From: Saposhnikovia divaricata
Lineage: Eukaryota > Streptophyta > Magnoliopsida > Apiales > Apiaceae
Direction: 5' to 3'
DNA: 64,000 bases
Assembly (NCBI GenBank): GCA_036435485.1
Contig: CM071598.1
Location: 201,975,148 to 202,039,147 of the forward strand
Shown: positions 34,037 through 44,059 of the stretch, piece by piece
How the letters are laid out: every line of letters begins with the position of its first letter
Numbering within the stretch: the first letter of the stretch is position 1
Made by a program: the position numbers and the translations under genes
The notes under the pieces: model-generated
What the model saw: the letters and a program-made list of their open reading frames with translations, nothing else
Told to the model about the DNA's origin: nothing
Databases searched by the model: none

Positions 34037-35227
34037 TGATTGATGATTAGGAAATTGTTTAGATTAAACATGAGAAATTTAAATTTATATTGAAAATGTG
34101 ATGCCAAATAAGAAATTGATAAATTAAATCAAATAAAAAAATTAATAATGTAGATAAAAAGTCGATAATGTGCATCAAGATTCGTAAAGTATACATGTCC
34201 ATATGTTTGAATTAATATTTTTAGTTTACTAACATTAACTCACTAAGAGTATACGTATCAATGTAAAAATATATAATCGATCTGTTAGGTAAATTAACGA
34301 ATTGATAAATTTTAGTAATACAACAATATTTTATTAGTCCATCTTGAAAATCAAAATCCATCAATTTGTTACCGTTCCATCTATAATTAATGGAATTATT
34401 CACGAATTGACGATTTTCAATTTGATTGATGAATTAATCAACAATTATTATATTTGTTATATTGATAAAAAATTCATCAATTTATTGATTCGTTAGATGG
34501 ATTGATTGTTTTGATTTATAATAGTAGAATAAAAAATAATAAAACAATTATTTTTTTAATAGTAATTAATTTCATCAATTCAATTAACGAATTAAAGGAT
34601 TAACAGCATTTGATCAGTGTTCTAAAAATCGTCCAATTTTTCAAAAATCGCCAATAAATTATTAAAAAATATTTGACCGATCTAATTTTTAAAATTCGAT
34701 TTATTGCTATGAAATATTTTTAAATGTTAGATTATATTATAAATAAGACTAAATTATTAAATGTTATTAAAATATTAAAATTTATCCAATTTTTATTCCA
34801 ATTTATTATTTCGATAAATCCCAAATTACTAATAAATCGCTATTAAACACCTAAATCGATGTATTCCGCTTCCCAAATTTACAACCATGCATTTGATAGG
34901 TGATTGATAGGTGCGAATGCTTTAATATTTTTTTCATAAAAAAACGATACATACAATTCTAGTGGTTATGGGCGCGTGGAAGTATGCCTGGAAGAAGGGA
35001 GATGTAGCCTGCTTAAGAGGAGAAATAACTACGTAAGAATTCCACCAAAAAACAAAATAATACACCTTTTCTTATTGTATAAAGAATGACACTCCCACCA
35101 TCCCCCCTTCCTTCGTTGACATCAAAACACTCCACTTCATAATTTCCTACACACACCTCTCTCCCTCACACTAATTATTATTTTCCCAACTCACCGGAAA
35201 AAAATAAAATAAAAACATCACATCATC
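34037..35227. promoter_or_regulatory. Upstream region of glutaredoxin gene
   Basis: The far part (34037-34900) is AT-rich intergenic DNA with repeated ATCAATTTGTT/ATTGATGAA words. Close to the gene, TTGTATAAAG at about 35076 is a possible TATA box about 145 bases before the ATG, followed by a pyrimidine-rich leader (35095-35200). A TTGAC core lies at about 35117. No experimental support. Confidence 0.4.
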
Positions 35228-35653
35228 ATGCAAGGTATCAAACGTTTTCTCCCGCCGTCCGACGGCGGAGTCCGGCTAGAACTCAGCCCTACCACCACCT
35301 CCCCACTCGCTCTCGACGTATCCGAAACAACCGAGACGAGAATCCAACGTCTCATCTCGGAGAACCCCGTTATTATTTTTAGCCGTACTTCATGTTGCAT
35401 GTGTCACGTTATGAAACGTTTGCTTTCTACTATTGGCGTGCACCCCACGGTAATTGAGTTAGATGAGGATGAGATCGGCGCACTCTCCGCCATCGACGAG
35501 AGTGATCGCGGCGGAGCGGTTGCGCCGGTTGTGTTCATTGGAGGGACACGTGTTGGTGGACTAGAGAGCCTTGTTGCACTTCATTTAAGTGGTCATCTTG
35601 TTGCTAAGCTTGTAGAAGTTGGTGCGCTTGGAGGAATGAATATGGTATTGTAA
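35228..35653 (+). CDS. CC-type glutaredoxin (ROXY / GRXC9-like)
   Basis: A 141-residue single-exon glutaredoxin of the land-plant CC class. The start MQGIKRF resembles GRXC9-type proteins. The redox site SCCMCHVMKRLL places CCMC at residues 56-59. The glutathione-site cis-proline and following strand are VAPVVFIGG (98-106), then GGLESLVALHLSG. Known role of the class: nuclear/cytosolic adaptors that bind TGA bZIP factors and alter jasmonate/ethylene responses or floral development. Canonical members end in ALWL with an LxxLL-like motif just before. Here the equivalent is LVAKLVEVGALGGMNMVL, so ALWL is replaced by ALGG plus five residues and the LxxLL position has a Lys. That may weaken partner recruitment (inference). 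The N-terminus (residues 1-40) is Pro/Ser/Thr-rich. Higher GC than its surroundings, as expected for a real exon. It stands alone with no neighbouring gene within 15 kb. Confidence 0.92.
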   Translation: MQGIKRFLPPSDGGVRLELSPTTTSPLALDVSETTETRIQRLISENPVIIFSRTSCCMCHVMKRLLSTIGVHPTVIELDEDEIGALSAIDESDRGGAVAPVVFIGGTRVGGLESLVALHLSGHLVAKLVEVGALGGMNMVL

Positions 35654-36263
35654 TGCAATTATGGTAATTATTTTCTTTTAATTATGGTATTTATTTAGGT
35701 GATAAGATTTAAATAAATTTAGGAGACGGAAAATAATTAGTTTCCGTCCTTTTTAATTGTTAGTCTATGTTTTATATGTTTGTTAGCCAAAAAAAAAAAA
35801 GTGTTGATTTTGGCTTCTCACTTAATGAATTGTTATGATCATGAAGTGTTAGATTGTAATCTTATTGTATTGTTTTCATAATGTGATATAGTCTTTCAAT
35901 TCATAACATTTTAGTTTAAATCATTGCAAATTAAGCTTCAAAAAATTTATCATGACCAATGATCCTCTGTCAATGGAATTATCTCCCTCGCTCTCTTTAC
36001 ACGTAGAATTCGTGTTTAATTGTCAGAAAAAATCTGGTATGCATCTATACACCGTATATGTTTGTGTGCTTACGCACAATAGTGAAAGGAAGCATATTCT
36101 TGGGTTTCTTTTCTTGTGGAAAAGGTTGCTTTGTTTATGCAAATCTGGGTCACAACTTATTGTACTCTAGTTATTCTTTAGCACAAATTGACTGATTTTC
36201 TACTGATTTTAATGGAATCAAATGTGTTGAATTCTTTGGTGTAGAATTTGTTTAACATGGAAA
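35654..36263. other. 3' flank of glutaredoxin gene
   Basis: Likely 3' UTR with AATAAA-like signals (about 35714), then AT-rich DNA. The ORF at 35952-36170 has no support. Confidence 0.4.
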
Positions 36264-36904
36264 GATTCAATTGTTGAACTTGTTGGAGTATGAAATATGA
36301 TTTGACTCACTTGTCTTTACTTGGATGGATTGAATACCTTTGGAACATAATAACCCACTTTCAGTAAGATTTCAAGAATCTTAACCAGATATGTAATTAT
36401 GACTCCATTATTTGTTTCAGAAACTATTTGTCATGATATTTTTTCTTCAAGCTATGTTATTTAGCCGGAATTTTGTATTATTACTTTCTTTTTTTCGTTT
36501 TACATGAGTCATTTTGTTTTACTCGCATTTTAATATCTTCATTTTAATATGCTAAGAAATGGTGTTTGTAAATAATTATTTTTGAGTTTTTAACTTGTAT
36601 AAAAATATATGACTATACTTTATGCGAAACAAATTATTGGAAAAATTAAAAAAATTAAAAAATAATAAGCATGAATTGAAATGCGTAAAAAATCAATTTA
36701 TCATTTTTTGAGCCGTAGATAATAAACCCAGATGAAAACTATCTTATGTGTACATGTATTAATATATCTTTTAATTTTTTACCTTGTAATTTATGTAATT
36801 AAATATCAATTACTACATGATTTACATAAAAAAAATCAATTTTATCTGGTCAGACAAACTTGTTGAATCATATTTCATACTCCAACAAGTTCAACAATTG
36901 AATC
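36264..36904. repeat. 39-bp perfect inverted repeat with 563-bp spacer
   Basis: GATTCAATTGTTGAACTTG... at 36264-36302 recurs as its exact reverse complement at 36866-36904. A partial third copy, AACTTGTTGGAGTA, is at 36939. The spacer is non-coding. It may be an inverted duplication or a foldback element end. Confidence 0.8.
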
Positions 36905-38640
36905 AATTGGTGAACTACTTGTATTTTATTAACTTGTTGGAGTACTTTATATCTATTTTTAGATGTATCATGGTTTGTAAATCTTTACAAATAAAGAAAA
37001 CAGCCAAAAGAATTAAATGTATGGAACAAGTTACTAGGTGCACTGAATTTCTCATTGTAAGAGTGGTAGTAAGTAGTTTGTGCGTCTTTTTTAGACGCAG
37101 GGGTAGTTTTTGTTTTGCAAAACGACTCCAGTTTCCAAATATTTCTGTTGTTCTTCTTCACGTAAATTTGGTACTAAGAACATCCCCAAACGAAGATTTT
37201 TCAGCAAAAAATTTGTACGTGACAAATAAATTATATAATTTGTAAAAATTTTAAATCTCCCATCACGTAAAATTCTTGATTATAATTATAACCAATTTTT
37301 CCACATTGATCAAATTTGTCGAACCTATCAAGAATTGTAATAAAGTTATACATATAAATTTTATTTATATAACCAATTCCGTTGGAACACAACATCTTAC
37401 CTATTCAATAAAAATTGATCAATTATTATTTTATATTATTTTAAGTAATAATTTTAGCTATACCATTGAAAATGCTTTAATACACAAATCATGCTTACTA
37501 AATTGAAGCAATTCCACCTAGAATACATGCACTTGGATACGATAAAAAATTTGCTCATCTTTCCAAGAAAATATTATATTTGTCAAAATTCGAACTCTCA
37601 AAATGAAAATAATCAAAATTATTCGTTGAAAGTGCGATTTTAGATTAAAATCGAACAGAACCTGACATGATGTTATACTCCGGCATATGGGAGGAAAAGT
37701 TAAAGATGGATGAATGAGATAGGTGGAAAGAAATTTAGTTATTTGGGTGAGTGATGCCAAATTGCAATAACTGTGTGCCACTACTAAATACACGATCGAG
37801 GTGAGCTGGCCGGTGATTTATAATTCAGGTGGGACCTTGTTTAAACTTGGATTATGTTTCACTTGTACCTGAGCTAGGTCCATACAAAGTCGTCCCCATT
37901 CCAAACATAATTTCTGTAAATTATATATGCACCATTCAATTTTAGGAGTAATATACTTCTCTCTCTCATAAATATTATCTTATATCTATGTTTAATTTTT
38001 TAAAGTTAAATTAATCAAATTTTAAATAATTTTATAAAAATATTTATTTATAATTTTACAAATTGTTGTATAAAATAAAATACTCGAACTTTATAATGAT
38101 GTTTTTCTACAATATAAATATTATAATATAATGTGCTTCATTTGTTGGTCAACATTTGTGTGGACTAAAAACAATCCCAGATATTCTATTGGATTGATTT
38201 TATTTTAGGATATCCATATAAATTAAAATAATATTATGTATAATTTAAAATAGTAATTTATCTAGTGTAACTTTTCATCCATGTGTTCTTCGTTCTCATT
38301 ATATTTTTTATCATCATCCTCTACAATATGAGAATCTTATCTTGTAATTTGTGGATATATACAATCCATTAGCAAAATTACAATCTAGAAAATAGTACTT
38401 TTCGAAAATATAAGCATTTTTCGTGGTGATGCAAAAAAGAAATATTAATATATTCTCAATGATACATACCTAATCTTGAACAACAAAGTGTCCAAATAAG
38501 CATATTTGTAATAATATTTATGGAGGTGTATTATTTAAAATGAATTGATAATAATCTATGAATTTTGAAAAAGTATTGTTAATTTAATTATATCCGTCGT
38601 CTGATTGTGTTTATGTAAAATCTAGTAAAATTTTGTTGAT
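36905..38640. other. Intergenic, no gene seen
   Basis: AT-rich; short ORFs at 36817-37245 and 37276-37506 show no domain. CTTCTCTCTCTCATAAAT at about 37970 may be a worn Stowaway end. Confidence 0.4.
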
Positions 38641-38649
38641 TAAAATAAA

Positions 38650-38985
38650 TTACCTGGCAAACCCTTCAAAATTTCTTGGATTTTGATCAAATTTTAAAAG
38701 ATATTAGATACACTAACAAATCCATCAAAATCCACAATTTTGTCAAATTCATGGATTTTTGAATACCATCAGGTTTTATTGGATTTTTTTGAATCTAAAT
38801 TGAATACCATCATATTTTCATGTATTTTTTAAAATCCAAATTGAATACACCTAGATTTAAAAAGACTTTTTATAATCCTTATTAAATACTATCAGATTTT
38901 AAAGGATTTTTCAAAATCAAGATTAAATACTCTCAAATTTTAGAAATCCAAACAAATTCTTTAAAATCTTAATTAAAAGGTGCCG
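38650..38985. repeat. Degenerate AAATCC/GAATACCATCA repeat block
   Basis: Repeats of the type TTGAATACCATCA-(T)-TTTT ... AAAATCCAAATTGAATAC occur at roughly 50-60 bp intervals (about 38758, 38801, 38844, 38885, 38926). This fits a MITE whose body is built of tandem degenerate units. Non-coding. Confidence 0.5.
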
Positions 38986-39133
38986 ATTTATGCACATCAC
39001 CCTTTTCTATACATTTTACTAAAATACCCTTAGTTTTTTTTTTTATATTATTAATCATATTATATATGCTTAAAAAGGATAGTAGAAAGATAATTGTCCT
39101 GGATGACTTCTTTTATTTTTTTAAGCATCCTTT

Positions 39134-39134
<1 letters not shown>

Positions 39135-39181
<47 letters not shown>
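39135..39181. repeat. (ATA)n microsatellite
   Basis: About 15 uninterrupted ATA units. Confidence 0.97.
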
Positions 39182-39182
<1 letters not shown>

Positions 39183-39488
39183 TAGATAAACTTATTAAAA
39201 TCTGTCAACTTTCTTATCTTGAAAAAAAATATTAGAAAAAAACTAATTAGTAAATATGATTAGAAGTGAAAAAAAATATTAGAAAAAAAATAATAATTAG
39301 TAAATATGCGGTGAAGATTAAGGTTATTTTGGTCTAAAATAAATTTGAGGTGTGCATGAATAAGTTTAGGATGTGCATAAATCAACCTCCTAATTGAATA
39401 CATCCCTCTTAATCTATTTGTAAAGAGATTGGGGAGTTTGAGATGTATCTCAGGTAATTTATTGAGATACATTGGATTTATACACAAA

Positions 39489-39560
39489 CTAGCATTTTAC
39501 CCGTGCTACGCACCGAACGCACAATTCTAAAACATATTAAATAATTACCAAATATATATA
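39489..39560 (-). mobile_element. Helitron 3' terminus, minus strand
   Basis: On the minus strand a small hairpin GTGCGTAGCAC is followed by GGGTAAAATG and CTAG (39489-39492), then host T. This is the form of a Helitron 3' end. The 5' end to the right was not located; a MITE lies just inside (39568-39759). Confidence 0.5.
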
Positions 39561-39567
39561 TGAGAAA

Positions 39568-39759
39568 AATGTTCCTACAGTTAACTTTAGGAGAATTTCC
39601 TAAAGTTAACCTTTAAAATCATTTGATTGTTACCTGTTATTTATAAGGGCCCCGCAGGGACATTAATGATGTGTCATTTTATTTAGGAAAGTATGTGATG
39701 TGTCTTTATTTCAGTGGTTAACTGTAGAAAATTCTCCTATAGTTAACTATAGGATCATT
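39568..39759. mobile_element. MITE with AGTTAACT-containing ends, copy 1
   Basis: 29-bp inverted ends (AATGTTCCTACAGTTAACTT... and ...AACTATAGGATCATT). It is the same family as the copy at 62808-62976, and both are followed by AAGCCCTA. Non-coding. Confidence 0.7.
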
Positions 39760-40073
39760 AAGCCCTATATATATATATATATATAAATAAATTATTTTGT
39801 TATTTCATTTTTAAAAAAATAATTTTACGACATTTTATGCTCTTTTTACGAAAAATTCAGTTCAATACAGCCTTTTGAGGACTGGGCATAAAAAACAAAA
39901 AAAAACATAATTATTAATATATATTTAAGAATTTATACATTTTTTCTTCTATAAACGTAAACAGAATAGGAAGTGTCGATTCTTTGGAAGTTGTTGAATT
40001 AACATGTTATACTGCTAATTGAATCTCTAATTCGACCTTTGTAGGCTGTCAAATGGTCATGTTATACTGCACA

Positions 40074-40589
40074 TAGGCTTTCACAAATGTCCAAAATTGG
40101 ACCGGATCGGATCGACACGGACCGATCGAAGATCGGATTCTCCTAATTTCTTGGACCAAAGACCGGACCTATTATATTTGGTTTTGGGACCGAACCGGTT
40201 AGTTAACTTCTACATAAAAAATTAATTTTTATTATATAACATTTAATTTTTTTAAATTTTAAATAGATAAATTACTTTGCAAGTTAATATATGTTTAAAA
40301 TTGAAGTCCATAACTTATTTATTGTGAAACAATCGCAATTTCTAAACATGTGAATACCAATTATTTATCGTATGAAGTATGGCATTTAATTATTTAGATT
40401 ATAATGTTGATCTCTACTATTTCATCAGTTTATTATCTACTAATTTAGTTTGTCAAATTATGATGTATTTAAATATTTAATATCTATATTATATAATTTA
40501 AGAAGTAAAGTAATATAAAAATAATTATATATACAAACTTCGGTCTGATCCGGATTTTTTCAGGATTTAGACTGAACATGACGGAAAAT
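40074..40589. mobile_element. Left part of an element split by the large copia insertion
   Basis: Starts near TAGGCTTTCACAAATGT and carries GGACCGGATCGGATCG words. The right part (53630-53755) carries GGACCGGAGTCCGGACC and ends near ACATTTCG-type sequence and GTAGCCCTA in inverse orientation. Similar in style to the GGATCGG element at 14152-15845. The superfamily is unknown. Confidence 0.4.
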
Positions 40590-41600
40590 TGTTAGGAATA
40601 TGTTGTACTTGATGATAACTTCACAATCAATCAAATTGTTTAAGGTTTTGTAGCTGTCAACGGATGAGGATTTATAACTCTATCCGTTGACAGGTAGCTC
40701 ATCAACGGATGAGGTTTTGTAGCACACTGCAGTATCTCTATGTTATCAGTTGATAGTGTTTTTATCCACAGTCATGTTGACTATCAACGGATAGGCAGAA
40801 TAGGGTAGCCAATTGTAAATAAGCTATGCTATGTAATTCTGTCTAAGTGAAAGTGTATCAACGGATGAAGACTAAACTCTATCAACGGATACAACTCAAA
40901 TCCACTCTATCAACGGATACAGCTCAAGTCCCAATATCAACGGATACTGCTCTATACATCATCAACGGATGTCAGTGTACATCATCAACGGATAATCATT
41001 GACACTGATTTCTATGATTAGCTGGAGGTTAGCAGTTGATAAGGACATGTTTGACTGACAGATCACATGAGTTGAAAGTAGATACAAAAAGCAGTATGGC
41101 AGCCATACTTTGGAAACACAGAAGAAAGAAGCATTCCATTTACACTATGAATACAAGAAAGGTGCAGGAGACATGTCTGAACCCAAGGACAACCTTTCGG
41201 CTACATATGTATTTGGAGTGTAGTAGCAAGTCAACTAGAATTAGATTAGTATTATCTTATTCCAGTAGTACTTGTAAAACTTGGGATATATAACCAAGTG
41301 TAGCAACTCTTTGTAGGCTAAGAAAACAGACATATTTGCTTAGGGTTTCTTGAATATCTTTAGAAGCAAAGAGTTGTAAAACGGCAGCTGTGTACATTTT
41401 GTATCACAGAGTTTTCTTCAAATAAAAGCTTCAGGTGGTGCATTTTAACCACCTGATTTTATATGTGTTTGTGTATAATTCTTACATTGCAATTATCTCT
41501 TCATAAGTTTCTGAAGTTCTTATCAGAAATTTATAAATATCAAGAATTGTATTCAACCCCCCCTTCTACAATTATACAAGTGTGTAATCTGGGAATAACA
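40590..41600 (+). repeat. 5' LTR of Sirevirus-like element
   Basis: 1011 bp, TGTTAGGAATATG...GGGAATAACA. Ten CAACGGAT words (40668-40993, one inverted) lie upstream of a TATA-like ATATATAA at 41286-41293. The 85-codon ORF within is identical in both LTRs and is treated as chance. Confidence 0.96.
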
Positions 41601-41602
41601 AT

Positions 41603-41614
41603 TGGTATCAGAGC
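41603..41614 (+). other. Primer-binding site (initiator-Met tRNA)
   Basis: TGGTATCAGAGC two bases after the 5' LTR. Confidence 0.92.
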
Positions 41615-41629
41615 AAGCTTCTAACATAT

Positions 41630-44059
41630 TTGAAGTTTAAAGATCAACACACTTCCAACATGTCTAAGAAGGATTATGGAGTGAAGATTCCAGTTCTTGA
41701 TAGAGAAAATTACTTTCACTGGAAAGTAAAAATGCGTCTACATCTCTCGTCTATTGATGAGGGTTTTGTGGATTGCATTGACAAGGGTCCTCACGTTCCA
41801 ATGAAGACAGCAACAAGAGTTGGCCTGGCTGATGATGTGCCTGACACTTTCATTCCCAAACCTGTTTCTGAGTGGAGTCTTGAAGATATTGCAGAAGTCC
41901 ACAAAGACAAAAAGGCCATGAATATTCTGTTCAATGGTCTAGAAACAGACATGGTTGACAATGTTATTAACTGTACTACCGCCAAGGAAGTATGGGACAT
42001 TGTTCAAACCCTGTGTGAAGGAACAGAACAGGTAAGGGAAAACAAGATGCAACTACTAATCCAACAGTATGAACACTTTCACTTTAAGAGTGGAGAAACA
42101 TTGAATGATACATTTAGTAGATTTCAAAAGCTACTAAATGGTTTGAAACTGTATGGAAGAGTCTATCAGGTTAAAGACTCTAATCTCAAATTTCTGAGAT
42201 CACTGCCCAAGGAATGGAAGCCAATGACTGTTTCTCTAAGAAACACTCAAGAGTACAAGACATTTACTCTTGAAAGGCTCTATGGAACTTTAAAGACCTA
42301 TGAGCTGGAAATGGAGCAGGATGAAGAGATTGAGAAGTCTCAAAAGAAAAGTGGGTCAGTTGCACTCGTTGCCAATTTGGAGCAAAAGGAGGAAAGGACA
42401 GAAACTGCTAGTTCTACACCAAACAGGGAGGTTTGTAAAGGTAGAGCAGAATCAAGCGGGAGCAAGGTAAAGGTATCTGAGGAATTGAATGCCCTTCAGC
42501 AGGATGAATTGGATGAGATAGATGAGCACTTAGCTTTTCTATCTAGGAGATTCTCTAAGCTGAAATTCAAGAGAAACTCTGGGATGGCCAAGCCATTTAA
42601 CAAGGATTTTTCCACAAACAACTATGTGGATAAATCCAAAATTAAATGCTACAATTGTGGGATTGCTGGTCATATGATAAGTGAATGCAGGAAACCTAGA
42701 TCTGAGAACAAGGGAAAGCCAACTGAGGTTGTTGACTATAAGAAGAAATATTTTGATCTTCTCAGGCAGAAAGGAAAGGCATTCTTGACCCAAGAGTATG
42801 ACTGGGCTGTTGATGACAATCATTCTGATGATGATGCTGAGTTAGTCAACCTTGCTTTAATGGCTGATTCTGGAGAGCAGGAAGCAAGTTCAGCTAGCAA
42901 TCAGGTATTTTCCACTAATCTCTCTGAGCTCACAAAAGAGGAATGCAATAGTGTTATAGATGAAATGTCTACTGAACTATATCACTTAAGTGTTACTCTT
43001 AAATCACTTACTAAAGAGAACAATAGAATTAAAGAGTCTAATCTGTTTTTAAGTGATAGAAATGCTGCTCTAGAATCTCAATTTCTAGAATTTGAGAAAA
43101 TGAGAGTTGATTGCAATAATGCTAAAAGTGAACTTGAAGCTGTGTTAAAAAGAGAACTGATTTTAAAAGACCAGCTTGAAAAAGAACAAGGGATAATTGC
43201 TAAATTTCAAAGTAGTAGGAATGTTTCTCAAAACATAATAGAAGTTCAGGGAATAGAATCTTTTGTAAAGGATACCTGGACTCAAAAGAAAAAGGAGCTA
43301 GAACCTGGCCTTGAGGATCTAGAGACTATTTGTGAATCAACGGATAGTGATCATCCGTTGACAGATGAACCGTCAACGGATGAGAGGTATCCGTCGACTA
43401 ACAAAAAGTCTGTTGGTAAGAAGGAACTTAGGAAACTGGACATCAAGTATGGTCCAGTAAACAAGAATTTTGTTAGTGGTGAGTGCAGCAAAACCAAATC
43501 CAGTGGGAAGACTAAGACAGGTGATTTACACAACATAAAGGCTGTTGGTAAATCAGACAATGAAAAGGTAGAAATTGAGGGCAAAAAGAAAAAGAACAGA
43601 AATGGTAAGATAGGCATCAACAAGAAAAACAATTACTCTCCTGACAAGTTTGCTCCTAGGAAAACTTGTAGTAATTGTAATAGTGTCAATCATTTATCTT
43701 CTAATTGCAAGATTGTTAACAAGGCTCCTGTTCATATACCTCAACCAATGCCATGTATGCCTGCAATGCCTGGTTTGTATCAAAATGCTAGTTTTTCAAA
43801 TCCATATGTGAACATGCCATATGTGTCTAATCCATACTTTCAATCTATGAATGTGCCACAAATGTCATGGAACCTACCTAACATGAATAATATGTATGCC
43901 AATTTTCCACACATGCATGCATCCAATATTCATGCAAATGAGCATTTGTCAAACCCCATTACTCAAGCATCTACACCTAAGATGAAGAATGCTAAGAGTG
44001 CAAAGTCAAAGGCTAACAAGAAAGGACCCAAGGAAGCTTGGGTACCAAAATCAACTTGA
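41630..44059 (+). CDS. Sirevirus-like Gag
   Basis: Open from 41630; the likely start is the Met at 41660 (MSKKDYGVKIPVLDREN), giving about 800 residues. The N-terminal UBN2/gag domain (YFHWKVKMRLHL ... AKEVWDIVQTLCEGTEQV) precedes a CCHC knuckle CYNCGIAGHMISEC (42647-42688). A long acidic, predicted coiled-coil stretch (about 42950-43200) follows, then a basic region, a second knuckle CSNCNSVNHLSSNC (43667-43708) and a Met/Pro/Asn-rich end. Gag forms the virus-like particle and binds the genomic RNA. Ser-Thr-Asp and Pro-Leu-Thr words at 43336-43396 are encoded by CAACGGAT motifs. The frame ends at TGA 44057-44059, overlapping the pol frame by 71 bases. Confidence 0.9.
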   Translation: MKFKDQHTSNMSKKDYGVKIPVLDRENYFHWKVKMRLHLSSIDEGFVDCIDKGPHVPMKTATRVGLADDVPDTFIPKPVSEWSLEDIAEVHKDKKAMNILFNGLETDMVDNVINCTTAKEVWDIVQTLCEGTEQVRENKMQLLIQQYEHFHFKSGETLNDTFSRFQKLLNGLKLYGRVYQVKDSNLKFLRSLPKEWKPMTVSLRNTQEYKTFTLERLYGTLKTYELEMEQDEEIEKSQKKSGSVALVANLEQKEERTETASSTPNREVCKGRAESSGSKVKVSEELNALQQDELDEIDEHLAFLSRRFSKLKFKRNSGMAKPFNKDFSTNNYVDKSKIKCYNCGIAGHMISECRKPRSENKGKPTEVVDYKKKYFDLLRQKGKAFLTQEYDWAVDDNHSDDDAELVNLALMADSGEQEASSASNQVFSTNLSELTKEECNSVIDEMSTELYHLSVTLKSLTKENNRIKESNLFLSDRNAALESQFLEFEKMRVDCNNAKSELEAVLKRELILKDQLEKEQGIIAKFQSSRNVSQNIIEVQGIESFVKDTWTQKKKELEPGLEDLETICESTDSDHPLTDEPSTDERYPSTNKKSVGKKELRKLDIKYGPVNKNFVSGECSKTKSSGKTKTGDLHNIKAVGKSDNEKVEIEGKKKKNRNGKIGINKKNNYSPDKFAPRKTCSNCNSVNHLSSNCKIVNKAPVHIPQPMPCMPAMPGLYQNASFSNPYVNMPYVSNPYFQSMNVPQMSWNLPNMNNMYANFPHMHASNIHANEHLSNPITQASTPKMKNAKSAKSKANKKGPKEAWVPKST

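Noticed and set aside
37960..38110. Second Stowaway MITE near CTTCTCTCTCTCATAAAT
   Set aside because: Only one end resembles the Stowaway terminus; no matching right end or TA duplication found.
41036..41293. 85-codon ORF in the Sirevirus-like LTR, repeated identically at 53065-53322
   Set aside because: The identity follows from the LTR duplication. No domain, and the frame overlaps promoter sequence; treated as chance.
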